A stretch of 34,561 nucleotides of DNA from Mobiluncus porci (GCF_009695935.1 NZ_VUMY01000024.1:1-34561), one strand, 5' to 3'. Positions 23,825 through 33,503 are shown, counted from the stretch's first letter. Numbers and translations: made by a program. Notes: generated by a model from the sequence alone, not told the origin.

Positions 23825-26140
23825 ATGACAACTGAATCCACTACCAACGCCACTGTTGATAAAAATGCGACTGGAGAAAAGAAAGCCTCCAGTAGCCAAA
23901 ATGCTCCGGCTTTAGCGCTTCCAGCCGCAAATCTGCTCTTCCAAGCGCCGGATTTGTCGAGTTTTACTGCTGTTAGTAACGAATCGACCGAGAAGCGCCA
24001 CCAAAATCGTCGTGACACTAACCGTGGCGAAGAAGACAGCGATAATAATTCAAACGAGTCAAAGCGGACCCGTCGTCGCAAGAATAGCGAGGAGTCCGAA
24101 AAACCCCAGGACAAAACTCACTCCCGCTCTAATCGAAAGAACGAGACTGGTGAAAACGGGGAGAAGAACACTTCTAGTTCCTCAACAAACAACGAAAACT
24201 ACGGAACTACCAAACGCCGACAGTCTCGTAACCAAAACCAGGACACCACCTGTTCTGAAAGCGAAAATCAAGAACCGACCCGTCGGCGTCGTCACCGAAC
24301 CCGCTCGGATGCCGATGCTAACACCAACCCGCAAGTCCAAGCCCTGGAAGGTTCAACTCGTCTCGAAGCCAAGCGGATTCGCCGCAAAGCCGGTCGTAAA
24401 GAGAGTCGACGTCGGACTCCTATTACTGAGGCAGAGTTTTTGGCGCGTCGCGAAAGCGTGAAACGGGAGATGGTGGTGCGCGAACGCGATGGTTTGAACC
24501 AGGTAGCCATCTTGGAAGATGGTCTCTTGGTGGAACACTACGTTTCTCGCCACACGCAAACTTCTATGGTCGGGAATATCTATCTCGGCAAGGTGCAAAA
24601 CGTTTTGTCATCAATGGAGGCGGCCTTTGTTGACATCGGCAAAGGACGCAACGCAGTCCTTTATGCCGGGGAAGTGAACTGGGACGCGGCTGGGCTGAAC
24701 TCCAAGACGGGACGGATCGAAGACGCTTTGAACCCGGGAGACCTCGTCTTGGTGCAGGTCACTAAGGATCCCATAGGACATAAAGGGGCGCGTCTCACCT
24801 CTCAGATTACCCTTGCGGGACGGCACCTAGTTCTGGTTCCGAGCGGAGCCATGACCGGAATCTCACGGAAACTCCCCGAAGAAGAACGCAAGCGTTTGAA
24901 GACGCTTCTGAAAACCATGATTCCCTCCAGCTACGGAGTGATCGTCAGGACCGCCGCGGAAGGCGCGAGCGAGGAACAACTGCGTAACGATGTGGATCGG
25001 TTGGTGAAAATCTGGGAGGATATCGACACTAAGCGGAATAAGGCCAAGAACGGGCCACTCTTGCTGCACGGGGAACCGGAACTGGCGGTGCGGGTGGTTC
25101 GCGATATTTTCAACGAAGATTTCACGAGCCTCACGATTCAAGGAGACGAAGCCTGGCGCACCATCTCGAAGTACGTGGGCGATCTCTCTCCGGAGTTGAA
25201 AGATCGGCTCCAACATTGGAAGGGTGAAGACGATATCTTCGCCGCCCACCGCGTTGATGAACAGCTCGCTAAAGGCTTTGAACGCAAAGTCTGGCTGCCT
25301 TCGGGGGGCTACCTCATTATTGACCGCACCGAAGCCATGACCGTTATCGACGTCAATACGGGACGCTATATCGGAGCCGGTGGGACTTTGGAAGAGACGG
25401 TAACCAAGAACAACCTTGAGGCCGCCGAGGAAATCGTGAGGCAGTTGCGCTTGCGCGACATCGGCGGGATTGTCGTTATCGACTTTGTGGACATGGTCAT
25501 CGAGTCCAACCGTGACCTGGTGTTGCGACGCTTGGTCGAATGTTTGGGACGCGACCGCACTCGCCACCAAGTCACCGAGATCACCTCGCTGGGGCTGGTC
25601 CAGATGACCCGCAAGCGCGTGGGCCAAGGCTTGGTGGAGGCTTTCTCAACCCAGTGTGAATGCTGCGATGGGCGCGGGTTTATTGTTCACGATGTGCCGG
25701 TGGAAAACAACGGCCAAGCGCCGGAAGACGTGGTGAAGCATTCGACTTCTCGCCGCGGTTCCACCAATTCTTCAACCACGAAGCGGGGGCGCGGGGCAAA
25801 AGCCAAGTCGGTCAAGGAGACGAAACCGGAAGTGCGTCAAACCATGGCGGGAATCGCCGCCGCCGCCCACGCCCAAGATGAGGTGGAGGAACCTGAAACG
25901 GTTGACACCATTAAATTGAATGACTTTGAAGAACAGAGTCCCGAGCCGCAGCGTCCGGTGAAGGAACTCACTCGCGGGAAGGACAAACCGGCTCTCGGCG
26001 CTGCCGCGGGACGCCTCGAGCTCGGTAACGGTTCCGATTCCGCTAGTGGCCAGCCGCGACGTCGTCATCGGCGCGCCGCCTCCACCGGAGTCATCAACAC
26101 GGATGCGGACGGCGCGAATATCGTCGTGACCGACAACTAG
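23825..26140 (+). CDS. rne: Ribonuclease E/G family endoribonuclease
   Basis: The 771-residue enzyme cleaves single-stranded AU-rich RNA in mRNA decay and rRNA/tRNA maturation. Residues 1-200 are low in complexity, rich in Asn, Ser, Arg and Glu. An S1 domain follows (about 225-320, with VGNIYLGKVQNVL and AAFVDIGKGRNAVLY). The catalytic DNase I-like part has IDVNTGRY (about 509) and VVIDFVDM (about 552). CECCDGRG (about 611) is the zinc-link between subunits. A C-terminal Arg/Glu/Ala tail ends the protein. The N-terminal extension is typical of the actinobacterial layout. I chose ATG 23825; an upstream in-frame GTG at 23747 lies in the leader. Usually rplU–rpmA–obg follow rne in actinobacteria. 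Here an ABC-F gene begins 10 bp on. Confidence 0.94.
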   Translation: MTTESTTNATVDKNATGEKKASSSQNAPALALPAANLLFQAPDLSSFTAVSNESTEKRHQNRRDTNRGEEDSDNNSNESKRTRRRKNSEESEKPQDKTHSRSNRKNETGENGEKNTSSSSTNNENYGTTKRRQSRNQNQDTTCSESENQEPTRRRRHRTRSDADANTNPQVQALEGSTRLEAKRIRRKAGRKESRRRTPITEAEFLARRESVKREMVVRERDGLNQVAILEDGLLVEHYVSRHTQTSMVGNIYLGKVQNVLSSMEAAFVDIGKGRNAVLYAGEVNWDAAGLNSKTGRIEDALNPGDLVLVQVTKDPIGHKGARLTSQITLAGRHLVLVPSGAMTGISRKLPEEERKRLKTLLKTMIPSSYGVIVRTAAEGASEEQLRNDVDRLVKIWEDIDTKRNKAKNGPLLLHGEPELAVRVVRDIFNEDFTSLTIQGDEAWRTISKYVGDLSPELKDRLQHWKGEDDIFAAHRVDEQLAKGFERKVWLPSGGYLIIDRTEAMTVIDVNTGRYIGAGGTLEETVTKNNLEAAEEIVRQLRLRDIGGIVVIDFVDMVIESNRDLVLRRLVECLGRDRTRHQVTEITSLGLVQMTRKRVGQGLVEAFSTQCECCDGRGFIVHDVPVENNGQAPEDVVKHSTSRRGSTNSSTTKRGRGAKAKSVKETKPEVRQTMAGIAAAAHAQDEVEEPETVDTIKLNDFEEQSPEPQRPVKELTRGKDKPALGAAAGRLELGNGSDSASGQPRRRHRRAASTGVINTDADGANIVVTDN

Positions 26141-26153
26141 ATTCGGCGAAATG
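26138..26153 (+). promoter_or_regulatory. Leaderless-type -10 element at the ABC-F start
   Basis: TAGATT (26138-26143), whose first three bases are the rne stop codon, ends 7 nt before the ATG at 26151. No Shine-Dalgarno is visible. Confidence 0.4.
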
Positions 26154-27938
26154 GCGAATTTACTTGGAGGCCAGAACCTCCACGTTGAATACCCCGATAA
26201 GTTGCTTCTGGGCGGTGTGACCGTGGGGGTTTCCGCTGGAGACCGGATCGGGATTGTGGGGCGCAACGGGGACGGGAAGTCCACCTTGTTGAAGATACTT
26301 TTCGGCGCCATGCAGCCCCATTCCGGTCTCGTCACCCGGCGTAAGGGGATTCGGGTCGGCTTGTTGGGACAAGAGGACGTCTTAGCGGGTGCCGACACCG
26401 TTGAGGCCGTCTTATTGGACGGACGTGCGCGCCACGAAGTCTTGGCCAATCCGCGGATTCGCAACGTTTTAGAGGGACTCACCGGCGGAATCGACTGGGA
26501 GAGTCGGGTCGAGGAACTTTCCGGAGGACAACGACGACGCTTGGCCTTGGCGAGACTCCTGATTGGGGATTGGGACGTCATCGGTCTCGATGAGCCCACC
26601 AACCACCTCGATATCGAGGGCGTGACGTGGCTCGCGGCGCATCTAAACCGGAGATGGGCCACGAACTCGGGGGCATTGTTGCTGGTGACGCACGATCGCT
26701 GGTTCTTGGACGCGGCGACTCACGACACCTGGGAGGTCCACGACGGGAATGTGGAGCCGTTCGAAGGCGGGTACGCGGCCTATGTTTTGGCTCGGGTCGA
26801 GCGGGATCGACAGGCAGCAGTGGCGGCGGAAAAACGCGAAAATCTCTTGCGGAAAGAACTCGCGTGGCTGCGCCGCGGAGCTCCGGCTAGGACCTCCAAA
26901 CCGAAATTTCGCCTAGATGCCGCGAATGCGCTTATTGAAGACGTGCCGAAACCGCGCGACACGGTCGAACTGGTGAAACTCGCCACTGCTCGCTTGGGGA
27001 AAACCGTGATTGACCTGGTGGACGTGGATTTTTCCTATGAAGGTTCGGGCGGGAAACCGGTCTTGGAAGATGTGACCTGGCGGATTTCTCCAGGGGAGCG
27101 CGCCGGCATTTTAGGATCCAACGGGGCGGGGAAATCGACTCTCCTGGGGCTCGTGGCTGGTGAGTTAGCGCCGAGTGCGGGACGCCGCCGCGAGGGGAAA
27201 ACCGTCAAGCTTGGTCTTCTCGACCAGGAGTTTCGGGCGTTAAAAGAGATCTCCGATTATAAGGTCTATGAGCTTCTTGGCAAGCTCAAGGGGTCTTTCG
27301 AGGTGGAAGGGCTCGAGTTGAGCCCTTCCCAGATGCTGGAAAGATTGGGTTTTAATACTTCACAGTTACAGGCAAAAATTGGGGCGCTAAGTGGCGGACA
27401 AAAGCGGCGACTCCAAATTTTGTTGCTGTTGCTAGAAGAACCGAATGTTCTGATCCTCGACGAGCCAACGAATGATATCGACACCGATACCTTGACCGCT
27501 TTGGAAGACGTGTTGGATGCGTGGCCGGGAACCCTGATTGTGGTGTCTCACGACCGGTATCTGATTGAACGCATCACCGATGTGCAATATGCGGTTGTTG
27601 ATCACCACCTGCGGCATCTCCCCGGCGGGGTGGAAGAATACCTGCGGTTGGCCTCGAATGCTTCGACGGAGAAATCGACTGCGGAGGCCAAGGAAAGCGC
27701 GGAGACTGCTGTAAAGAACAGTGGAAAAGCAGCGTATCAGGCCGAGAAACAGCTGGCCGCCCTGGAACGCAAGCTCGATAAGTCTCGCGCCCGACAGGCC
27801 GAGATTGAAACCGAGATGGGGAAGAGCGACCCCGCGGACTACGAGACTTTGGCGAGGCTTTCCAAGGAACTTAAGTCAGAAAAAACCGCCGAAGCCGAGC
27901 TTGAAACCGAATGGCTCGAGCTGGCTGAGGAGGTTTAA
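26151..27938 (+). CDS. ABC-F family ATPase (Uup-like)
   Basis: The 595-residue soluble protein has two ATPase domains and no membrane part. Domain 1 has GRNGDGKST (37-45), LSGGQRRRLALARLL (about 123) and DEPTNHLDIEG (about 147). A linker of about 80 residues holds a charged helix (AAVAAEKRENLLRKELAWLRRG). Domain 2 has GSNGAGKST (about 323), LSGGQKRR (about 412) and DEPTNDIDTD. A C-terminal coiled coil (about 520-590, Lys/Glu/Ala-rich) is like the DNA- or ribosome-binding tail of Uup. ABC-F proteins act on the ribosome. A housekeeping Uup role is likelier here than antibiotic resistance, given the tail and the context. It follows rne by 10 bp. Confidence 0.88.
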   Translation: MANLLGGQNLHVEYPDKLLLGGVTVGVSAGDRIGIVGRNGDGKSTLLKILFGAMQPHSGLVTRRKGIRVGLLGQEDVLAGADTVEAVLLDGRARHEVLANPRIRNVLEGLTGGIDWESRVEELSGGQRRRLALARLLIGDWDVIGLDEPTNHLDIEGVTWLAAHLNRRWATNSGALLLVTHDRWFLDAATHDTWEVHDGNVEPFEGGYAAYVLARVERDRQAAVAAEKRENLLRKELAWLRRGAPARTSKPKFRLDAANALIEDVPKPRDTVELVKLATARLGKTVIDLVDVDFSYEGSGGKPVLEDVTWRISPGERAGILGSNGAGKSTLLGLVAGELAPSAGRRREGKTVKLGLLDQEFRALKEISDYKVYELLGKLKGSFEVEGLELSPSQMLERLGFNTSQLQAKIGALSGGQKRRLQILLLLLEEPNVLILDEPTNDIDTDTLTALEDVLDAWPGTLIVVSHDRYLIERITDVQYAVVDHHLRHLPGGVEEYLRLASNASTEKSTAEAKESAETAVKNSGKAAYQAEKQLAALERKLDKSRARQAEIETEMGKSDPADYETLARLSKELKSEKTAEAELETEWLELAEEV

Positions 27939-27976
27939 TCTACCAGTAAAATCAGGCGGGAGGGACTAGGTATCGA

Positions 27977-27991
27977 TAGAGTTGGATTATG
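27977..27991 (+). promoter_or_regulatory. Leaderless-type -10 element at the rapZ start
   Basis: TAGAGT (27977-27982) ends 6 nt before the ATG at 27989. The hexamer is the same as that before recG. No ribosome site is apparent. Confidence 0.45.
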
Positions 27992-28921
27992 GACGATCCC
28001 ACACCTACGGTTCCTGCCGGAATTCCTGAACTCGATGCTTCTACCCCGCGCAACACCGCCTCCCGAGCCCAGTTGCTCATCATTACGGGGATGAGCGGCG
28101 CCGGAAGATCCCAAACCGCGCAATCCTTGGAAGACCTCGACTGGTATGTGGTCGATAACCTTCCTCCGCGGATGTTGCAACCCTTGGCGCGAATGATGAC
28201 TCCTGAAGGGGATGGTGTCCACCGGCTGGCCGTGGTCGTGGACGTGCGCTCAAGAAGCTTCTTTTCCGAATTCATGACCACCTTGGACCAGCTCCAGGAA
28301 GCCCATATCGAGTACCAGGTCCTTTTTCTCGACACTTCCGATTCCGTCCTCGTGCGCCGCTATGAACAGGTGCGTCGCCCTCACCCCCTCCAAGGCAAGG
28401 GCCGGATTCTTGACGGAATCCAAGCGGAACGCGAACTGCTGAATCCCATCAGAGACCGCGCCAATATCTATATCGATACGACAAACTACTCCGTTCACGA
28501 CTTAGCGCGGAAAATCCGCGAGGTTGTGGCCGACGAAGAACCGGACGGTCTCAACATCACCGTGATGAGTTTCGGTTTCAAATACGGGCTTCCCCTGGAC
28601 GCGGATCATGTGGTGGACGTGCGGTTTTTCGCGAACCCCTACTGGGTGACGGAACTACGGCACCTGTCCGGTAAGGACGAAGCCGTGGCGAAGTATGTTC
28701 TTAGCCAGCCGGGAGCGCGCGACTTTGCGGAAAATTATGTCAATACGATAGCGCCGGTTCTAAACGGATATCTACGCGAGTTAAAACCTTTCGTAACAAT
28801 TGCTGTGGGTTGCACCGGAGGACGTCACCGTTCGGTGGCGATTTGCGAATACATGGCGAAACTGTTGCGCGAAAAAGATTTCTCAGTGCGCACCGCCCAC
28901 CGCGACTTGGGGAAAGAATAG
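27989..28921 (+). CDS. rapZ: RapZ/YvcJ family nucleotide-binding protein
   Basis: This 310-residue P-loop protein is the homologue of RapZ, the RNase adaptor that in enterics directs RNase E to a small RNA controlling amino-sugar synthesis; the actinobacterial role is not settled. After a variable N-terminus of about 25 residues it has GMSGAGRS (34-41; Arg in the Lys position is usual in actinobacteria), DWYVVDNLPP, the FLDTSD segment, the conserved RRPHPL, SFGFKYGLPLDADHV, DVRFFANPYW and GCTGGRHRSVA. It heads rapZ–yvcK–whiA. uvrC, the common upstream neighbour in actinobacteria, is replaced here by the ABC-F gene. That rne lies close by fits the RNA-adaptor role but may be chance. Confidence 0.95.
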   Translation: MDDPTPTVPAGIPELDASTPRNTASRAQLLIITGMSGAGRSQTAQSLEDLDWYVVDNLPPRMLQPLARMMTPEGDGVHRLAVVVDVRSRSFFSEFMTTLDQLQEAHIEYQVLFLDTSDSVLVRRYEQVRRPHPLQGKGRILDGIQAERELLNPIRDRANIYIDTTNYSVHDLARKIREVVADEEPDGLNITVMSFGFKYGLPLDADHVVDVRFFANPYWVTELRHLSGKDEAVAKYVLSQPGARDFAENYVNTIAPVLNGYLRELKPFVTIAVGCTGGRHRSVAICEYMAKLLREKDFSVRTAHRDLGKE

Positions 28922-28928
28922 GTCAGTC

Positions 28929-29939
28929 ATGTCGAAACAATACGGGAATCTCAGCCACTGGCCGAACCGTCATCAACAGCCCAAGGTGGTTGCTTTCGGT
29001 GGAGGCCACGGTCTCTACGCGACTCTGCAAGCGTTACGCCACGTCACCCGCAATTTGACGGCGGTGGTGACCGTGGCAGATGACGGGGGATCTTCCGGGC
29101 GACTGCGCGAGGAATTCGACCTGATTCCCCCCGGTGATCTCCGCATGGCGTTGGCGGCGCTTTGCGACGAAAGCAATTGGGGCTTGACCTGGCGGGATAT
29201 CCTCCAATTCCGGTTCAAATCCGATGGGGAACTCAACGGACACAGCCTGGGGAATCTACTGATGGCCGGCCTGTGGGAGATTCTGGGGGATCCGGTGTCC
29301 GGACTCGACTGGTTGACGCAGTTGCTGGATGCGAAGGGGAGGGTTCTTCCGCTGTCCCGCGTGCCAATGGAAATTACCGCTGAAATGGAGGTCGGCGGGA
29401 CGCTCAGAACTGTCAAAGGCCAATCGAAGATTGCCAAGGCTCCGGGGATGATCCGCTCCATTCGTCTCGATCCTCCCGACGCTCCTGTCCCTCCAGAAGT
29501 CCTCGAGGCCGTTGCGGAAGCTGACTGGATAGTTCTAGGACCCGGATCTTGGTTCACTTCGGTGATGCCGCATTTACTCCTGGCTCCCTTGCGCGAGGCG
29601 CTATCCCAAGCGAGTGCCCGGAAAGCCCTGGTTTTGAACCTTTCTCGTCAGCGCGGTGAGACTCAGGATCTGCCTTTGCCGGACCACCTGCGGGTACTCG
29701 GGCAATATGCCCCGGAATTGGGGCTCAACATTGTGATTGGTGACCCCGCGGCGGTGGTGGATATAGACGATCTGGAACATGCCGCACAAACGCTTGGTTG
29801 TGAAGTAATGTTGCGCCAGCTCTCGGTGGGCGATGGTACGGCCCGCCACGATCCGCTGCGTCTGGCGGCCGCGTTTCGCGATGCCATGAGCGGTAACTGG
29901 GGAGATCTGGCTCCCATCGAGGACTTGGATAATCATTAG
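28929..29939 (+). CDS. yvcK: YvcK family gluconeogenesis/cell-shape factor
   Basis: This is a 336-residue homologue of YvcK/CuvA, a UDP-sugar-binding protein needed for growth on gluconeogenic carbon sources and for normal peptidoglycan synthesis. The visible motifs are VVAFGGGHGLYATL (about residues 20-33), VTVADDGGSSGRLR (about 47-60), the conserved PPGDLRMALAAL and NGHSLGNLLMAGL. The ATG at 28929 follows the rapZ stop by 7 bp with AGGTCAG ahead of it. A longer reading from 28800 would overlap rapZ and is not conserved. In the actinobacterial context it acts with WhiA and is often a target of Ser/Thr kinases. Confidence 0.95.
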   Translation: MSKQYGNLSHWPNRHQQPKVVAFGGGHGLYATLQALRHVTRNLTAVVTVADDGGSSGRLREEFDLIPPGDLRMALAALCDESNWGLTWRDILQFRFKSDGELNGHSLGNLLMAGLWEILGDPVSGLDWLTQLLDAKGRVLPLSRVPMEITAEMEVGGTLRTVKGQSKIAKAPGMIRSIRLDPPDAPVPPEVLEAVAEADWIVLGPGSWFTSVMPHLLLAPLREALSQASARKALVLNLSRQRGETQDLPLPDHLRVLGQYAPELGLNIVIGDPAAVVDIDDLEHAAQTLGCEVMLRQLSVGDGTARHDPLRLAAAFRDAMSGNWGDLAPIEDLDNH

Positions 29940-29989
29940 CTAGAATAGATGAGGTTTTTGGACGGATCAGGAATTGAGAGGCTAGGTAT

Positions 29990-30970
29990 ATGTCGCTGAC
30001 CGCTTCGGCAAAGGACGAACTCGCGAGAGTAGTGTCGGAATCGCGCGCGGATTTTCGCGCGGAAACCTCTGCGCTGTTGCGTTTTGCAGGAGGAATTCAC
30101 CTGGTGGCCGGGAATATCGTCGTGGAAGCAGAACTCGACAACGCTGCTGCCGCCAAGCGCCTCCAGATTGCCCTCATCGACCTCTACCGCGCCGCTTCTT
30201 CAGTCGTAGTTGTGGGTGGCGGGGGATTGCGAAAAAGCGACCGCTATGTGGTTCGCATCGTTACCGGCGCAGAAAAACTGGCTCACGACACTGGCCTGTT
30301 GGACAAAGCGGGACGTCCCATCCGCGGTCTCCCTCCCGAGTTGGTTTCCGGACCGATTTCGGCTTGTGTAGCGGCTTGGCGCGGCGCCTTCTTGGCCCGC
30401 GGATCCTTGACCGAACCGACTCGTTCCTCAGCGCTCGAGGTGACCGCTCCCGGCCCCGAGGCTGCCTTGGCATTGGTGGGTCTCGCGCGTCGGCTCGGTG
30501 CGAACGCAAAGTCTCGGGAAGTGCGACAAATGTTTCGCGTGGCAGTGAGGGAAAACGATTCCATCACAACTTTACTTCAACAAATGGGTGCCACTCAGTC
30601 CCTTTCCGTGTGGGCAGATCGGCGTGAAAAACGCGAAAAACGCGGGGAAGTCAACCGTTTGGCGAACTTCGATGACGCGAATATGCGCCGCTCTACCCGC
30701 GCCGCAGTCCTGGCGGGAGCGCGGGTACGTCGTGCTTTTGAGATCTTGGGAGACGATATTCCCGAACACCTGGTGTCGGCGGGCAAACTGCGTTTGGAAT
30801 ACAAGCAAGCCTCCTTGGAGGAACTGGGCCAATTGTCCACTCCCCAGTTGACGAAGGACGCGGTAGCGGGACGGATTCGCCGTCTGCTGGCGATGGCGGA
30901 TAAGAAGGCCTCAGAACTCGGGATTCCCGATACTGAATCAGGTTTAAATTCGGAGCTTCTGGAGTCCTGA
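29990..30970 (+). CDS. whiA: DNA-binding protein WhiA
   Basis: WhiA is a sporulation/cell-division regulator conserved in Gram-positives, even those that do not sporulate. The 326-residue protein starts [13 protein letters not shown]. It has a duplicated LAGLIDADG-like part (about residues 15-210, with [10 protein letters not shown] and [13 protein letters not shown]) followed by a helix-turn-helix C-terminal domain (about 225-310, [27 protein letters not shown]). The ribosome site AGGCTAGGT lies just before the ATG. TAGAAT at 29941 in the 50-bp gap may belong to a separate promoter, without a clear -35. Confidence 0.96.
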   Translation: MSLTASAKDELARVVSESRADFRAETSALLRFAGGIHLVAGNIVVEAELDNAAAAKRLQIALIDLYRAASSVVVVGGGGLRKSDRYVVRIVTGAEKLAHDTGLLDKAGRPIRGLPPELVSGPISACVAAWRGAFLARGSLTEPTRSSALEVTAPGPEAALALVGLARRLGANAKSREVRQMFRVAVRENDSITTLLQQMGATQSLSVWADRREKREKRGEVNRLANFDDANMRRSTRAAVLAGARVRRAFEILGDDIPEHLVSAGKLRLEYKQASLEELGQLSTPQLTKDAVAGRIRRLLAMADKKASELGIPDTESGLNSELLES

Positions 30971-31003
30971 GGGCTTCTCCTGGGGCTTGAGGTGCGTTCG
31001 CAA

Positions 31004-31012
31004 GGGGGGGGG
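31004..31012. repeat. Nine-base G homopolymer between whiA and gap
   Basis: A G9 run followed by AT and another G4. It is in the non-coding gap about 40 bp past whiA. Such runs slip during replication and can alter spacing or G-quadruplex formation. It is also a common place for assembly error. Confidence 0.8.
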
Positions 31013-31017
31013 ATGGG

Positions 31018-31033
31018 GAGCAACATTTTGCTC
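31018..31033 (+). terminator. Weak terminator-like hairpin after whiA
   Basis: GAGCAA and TTGCTC pair around a CATT loop, followed by a TC-rich run ending in TTT (TCTCTTTA). The stem is only 6 bp, so termination would be inefficient. It is the only terminator-like element between whiA and gap. Confidence 0.45.
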
Positions 31034-31055
31034 TCTCTTTATAAAGTCCGGAATT

Positions 31056-31089
31056 TTTAGGGACTTATCTCCTGATTTTCTTCCCTAAA
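31056..31089. promoter_or_regulatory. Inverted repeat upstream of gap
   Basis: TTTAGGGA (31056-31063) and TCCCTAAA (31082-31089) are exact reverse complements 18 bp apart, about 120-150 bp before the gap start. They could be an operator with half-sites on successive helix turns or a long-loop hairpin. A -10-like TAGGTT follows at 31096-31101, so the repeat would sit over the -35 zone. Confidence 0.4.
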
Positions 31090-31135
31090 TCGGTGTAGGT
31101 TTTAAGAGCTGGTTGACTATTTAGCCAGGGGCCGA

Positions 31136-32213
<1,078 letters not shown>

Positions 32214-32226
32214 ATTTTGGGGCTTT

Positions 32227-32274
32227 AAATGTGAGGGCGTCTGTTGTCTTTGAGCGACAGACGCCCAAACATTT
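32227..32274 (+). other. Large hairpin between gap and pgk
   Basis: GGGCGTCTGTTGT (32235-32247) pairs with GCGACAGACGCCC (32254-32266), including two G·U pairs and a 6-nt loop. Beyond a 2x2 internal mismatch AAATGT pairs with ACATTT (32227-32232 with 32269-32274). That gives 19 bp in all. No U tract follows, so it is more likely a processing or stability element, or a partial attenuator, than a full terminator. Confidence 0.65.
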
Positions 32275-32307
32275 CCGATTGCAACTTGAAAGAAACGAAG
32301 GATAAAT

Positions 32308-33501
32308 ATGCTGAAAACGATTGAATCATTGGGGGATTTGCAAGGGAAACGCGTGCTGGTGCGCTCCGACTTCAATGTGCCCCTGAAAGACGGCGTCATC
32401 ACTGACGATGGACGGATTCGCGCGGCTTTGCCGACCCTGAAGAAACTCCTGGACGGTGGGGCAAAGGTCATCATCATGGCTCACCTCGGCCGCCCAAAGG
32501 GCCAGGTTATGCCCGAGTTCACTTTGGCGCCGGCGGCGAAACGTCTCGAGGAACTCATCGGGGCAAAGGTGACTTTGGCCGCGGACGTGACTGGTCCGGA
32601 TGCCCAGGCTAAGGCCGAAGCTCTGGGAGACGGCGAAATCCTGATACTCGAAAACGTGCGTTTCGACCCGCGGGAAACCTCGAAGGACGATGCGGAGCGT
32701 GGCGAGCTTGCCGCCGAGATGGCGAAACTCGCGGATTGCTTTGTTTCCGACGGTTTCGGGGTGGTTCACCGCAAGCAGACTTCCGTCTACGATATCGCGA
32801 AGCTTTTGCCGTCGGCGGCTGGCCTGCTCGTCGTGAAGGAAATCGAGTCTTTGCGCAAAGCTACTGATAATCCGGAGCGCCCCTACACGGTCGTTCTGGG
32901 TGGTTCGAAAGTTTCCGACAAGCTCGGCGTGATTGCGAATCTGCTGGGTAAGGCTGACACTTTGCTCATCGGTGGCGGTATGGCCTTTACTTTCTTGGCA
33001 GCTCTTGGTCATGGGGTCGGAAAGTCTCTCTTGGAAGAAGACCAGATCGAAACCGTCAAGGGCTACCTCGAGAAAGCCAAGCAAAACGGGGTGGATCTGG
33101 TTTTGCCGGTTGACGTGGTGGTGGCTCCGGAGTTCAAGGCTGATTCTCCGGCAACCGTGGTGGCTGCCGATGCCATTCCAGAAGACCAGATGGGACTCGA
33201 TATCGGACCAAAGTCCGGCGCCTTGTTCGCCGAGAAAATTGCTGAATCAAAGACCGTGGTCTGGAACGGGCCGATGGGTGTCTTCGAGTTTGATGCTTTT
33301 GCTGGCGGGACGAAGGCCGTGGCCAAGGCGCTCCAAGACGGACAAGCCTTCAGCGTCGTGGGAGGCGGGGACTCCGCCGCGGCAGTGCGCCTGCTCGGTT
33401 TCGACGAGTCGAAGTTCTCGCACATCTCCACCGGCGGTGGGGCCTCGCTGGAGCTCTTGGAAGGCAAAGTATTACCCGGAATTGAAGTATTGGAGGATTA
33501 A
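32308..33501 (+). CDS. pgk: Phosphoglycerate kinase
   Basis: Pgk transfers phosphate from 1,3-bisphosphoglycerate to ADP. The 397-residue protein shows [12 protein letters not shown] near the N-terminus, [28 protein letters not shown], the [10 protein letters not shown] segment and [10 protein letters not shown] near the C-terminal nucleotide site. GAAGGA precedes the ATG. One unusual detail is [14 protein letters not shown] in place of the common DAFGTAHRAHAS, a usually well-kept stretch. It is spaced 2 bp from tpiA, with which it is surely co-transcribed. Confidence 0.97.
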   Translation: MLKTIESLGDLQGKRVLVRSDFNVPLKDGVITDDGRIRAALPTLKKLLDGGAKVIIMAHLGRPKGQVMPEFTLAPAAKRLEELIGAKVTLAADVTGPDAQAKAEALGDGEILILENVRFDPRETSKDDAERGELAAEMAKLADCFVSDGFGVVHRKQTSVYDIAKLLPSAAGLLVVKEIESLRKATDNPERPYTVVLGGSKVSDKLGVIANLLGKADTLLIGGGMAFTFLAALGHGVGKSLLEEDQIETVKGYLEKAKQNGVDLVLPVDVVVAPEFKADSPATVVAADAIPEDQMGLDIGPKSGALFAEKIAESKTVVWNGPMGVFEFDAFAGGTKAVAKALQDGQAFSVVGGGDSAAAVRLLGFDESKFSHISTGGGASLELLEGKVLPGIEVLED

Positions 33502-33503
33502 TC

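Noticed and set aside
24863-26662. Long minus-strand frames (254 and 296 codons) across rne and the ABC-F gene
   Set aside because: Both overlap conserved catalytic motifs of the plus-strand genes, and neither shows a start signal or family resemblance.
28088-28111. Arg in place of the Walker A Lys of RapZ as a sign of inactivity
   Set aside because: GMSGAGRS is the usual form in actinobacterial RapZ proteins, so it is not anomalous.
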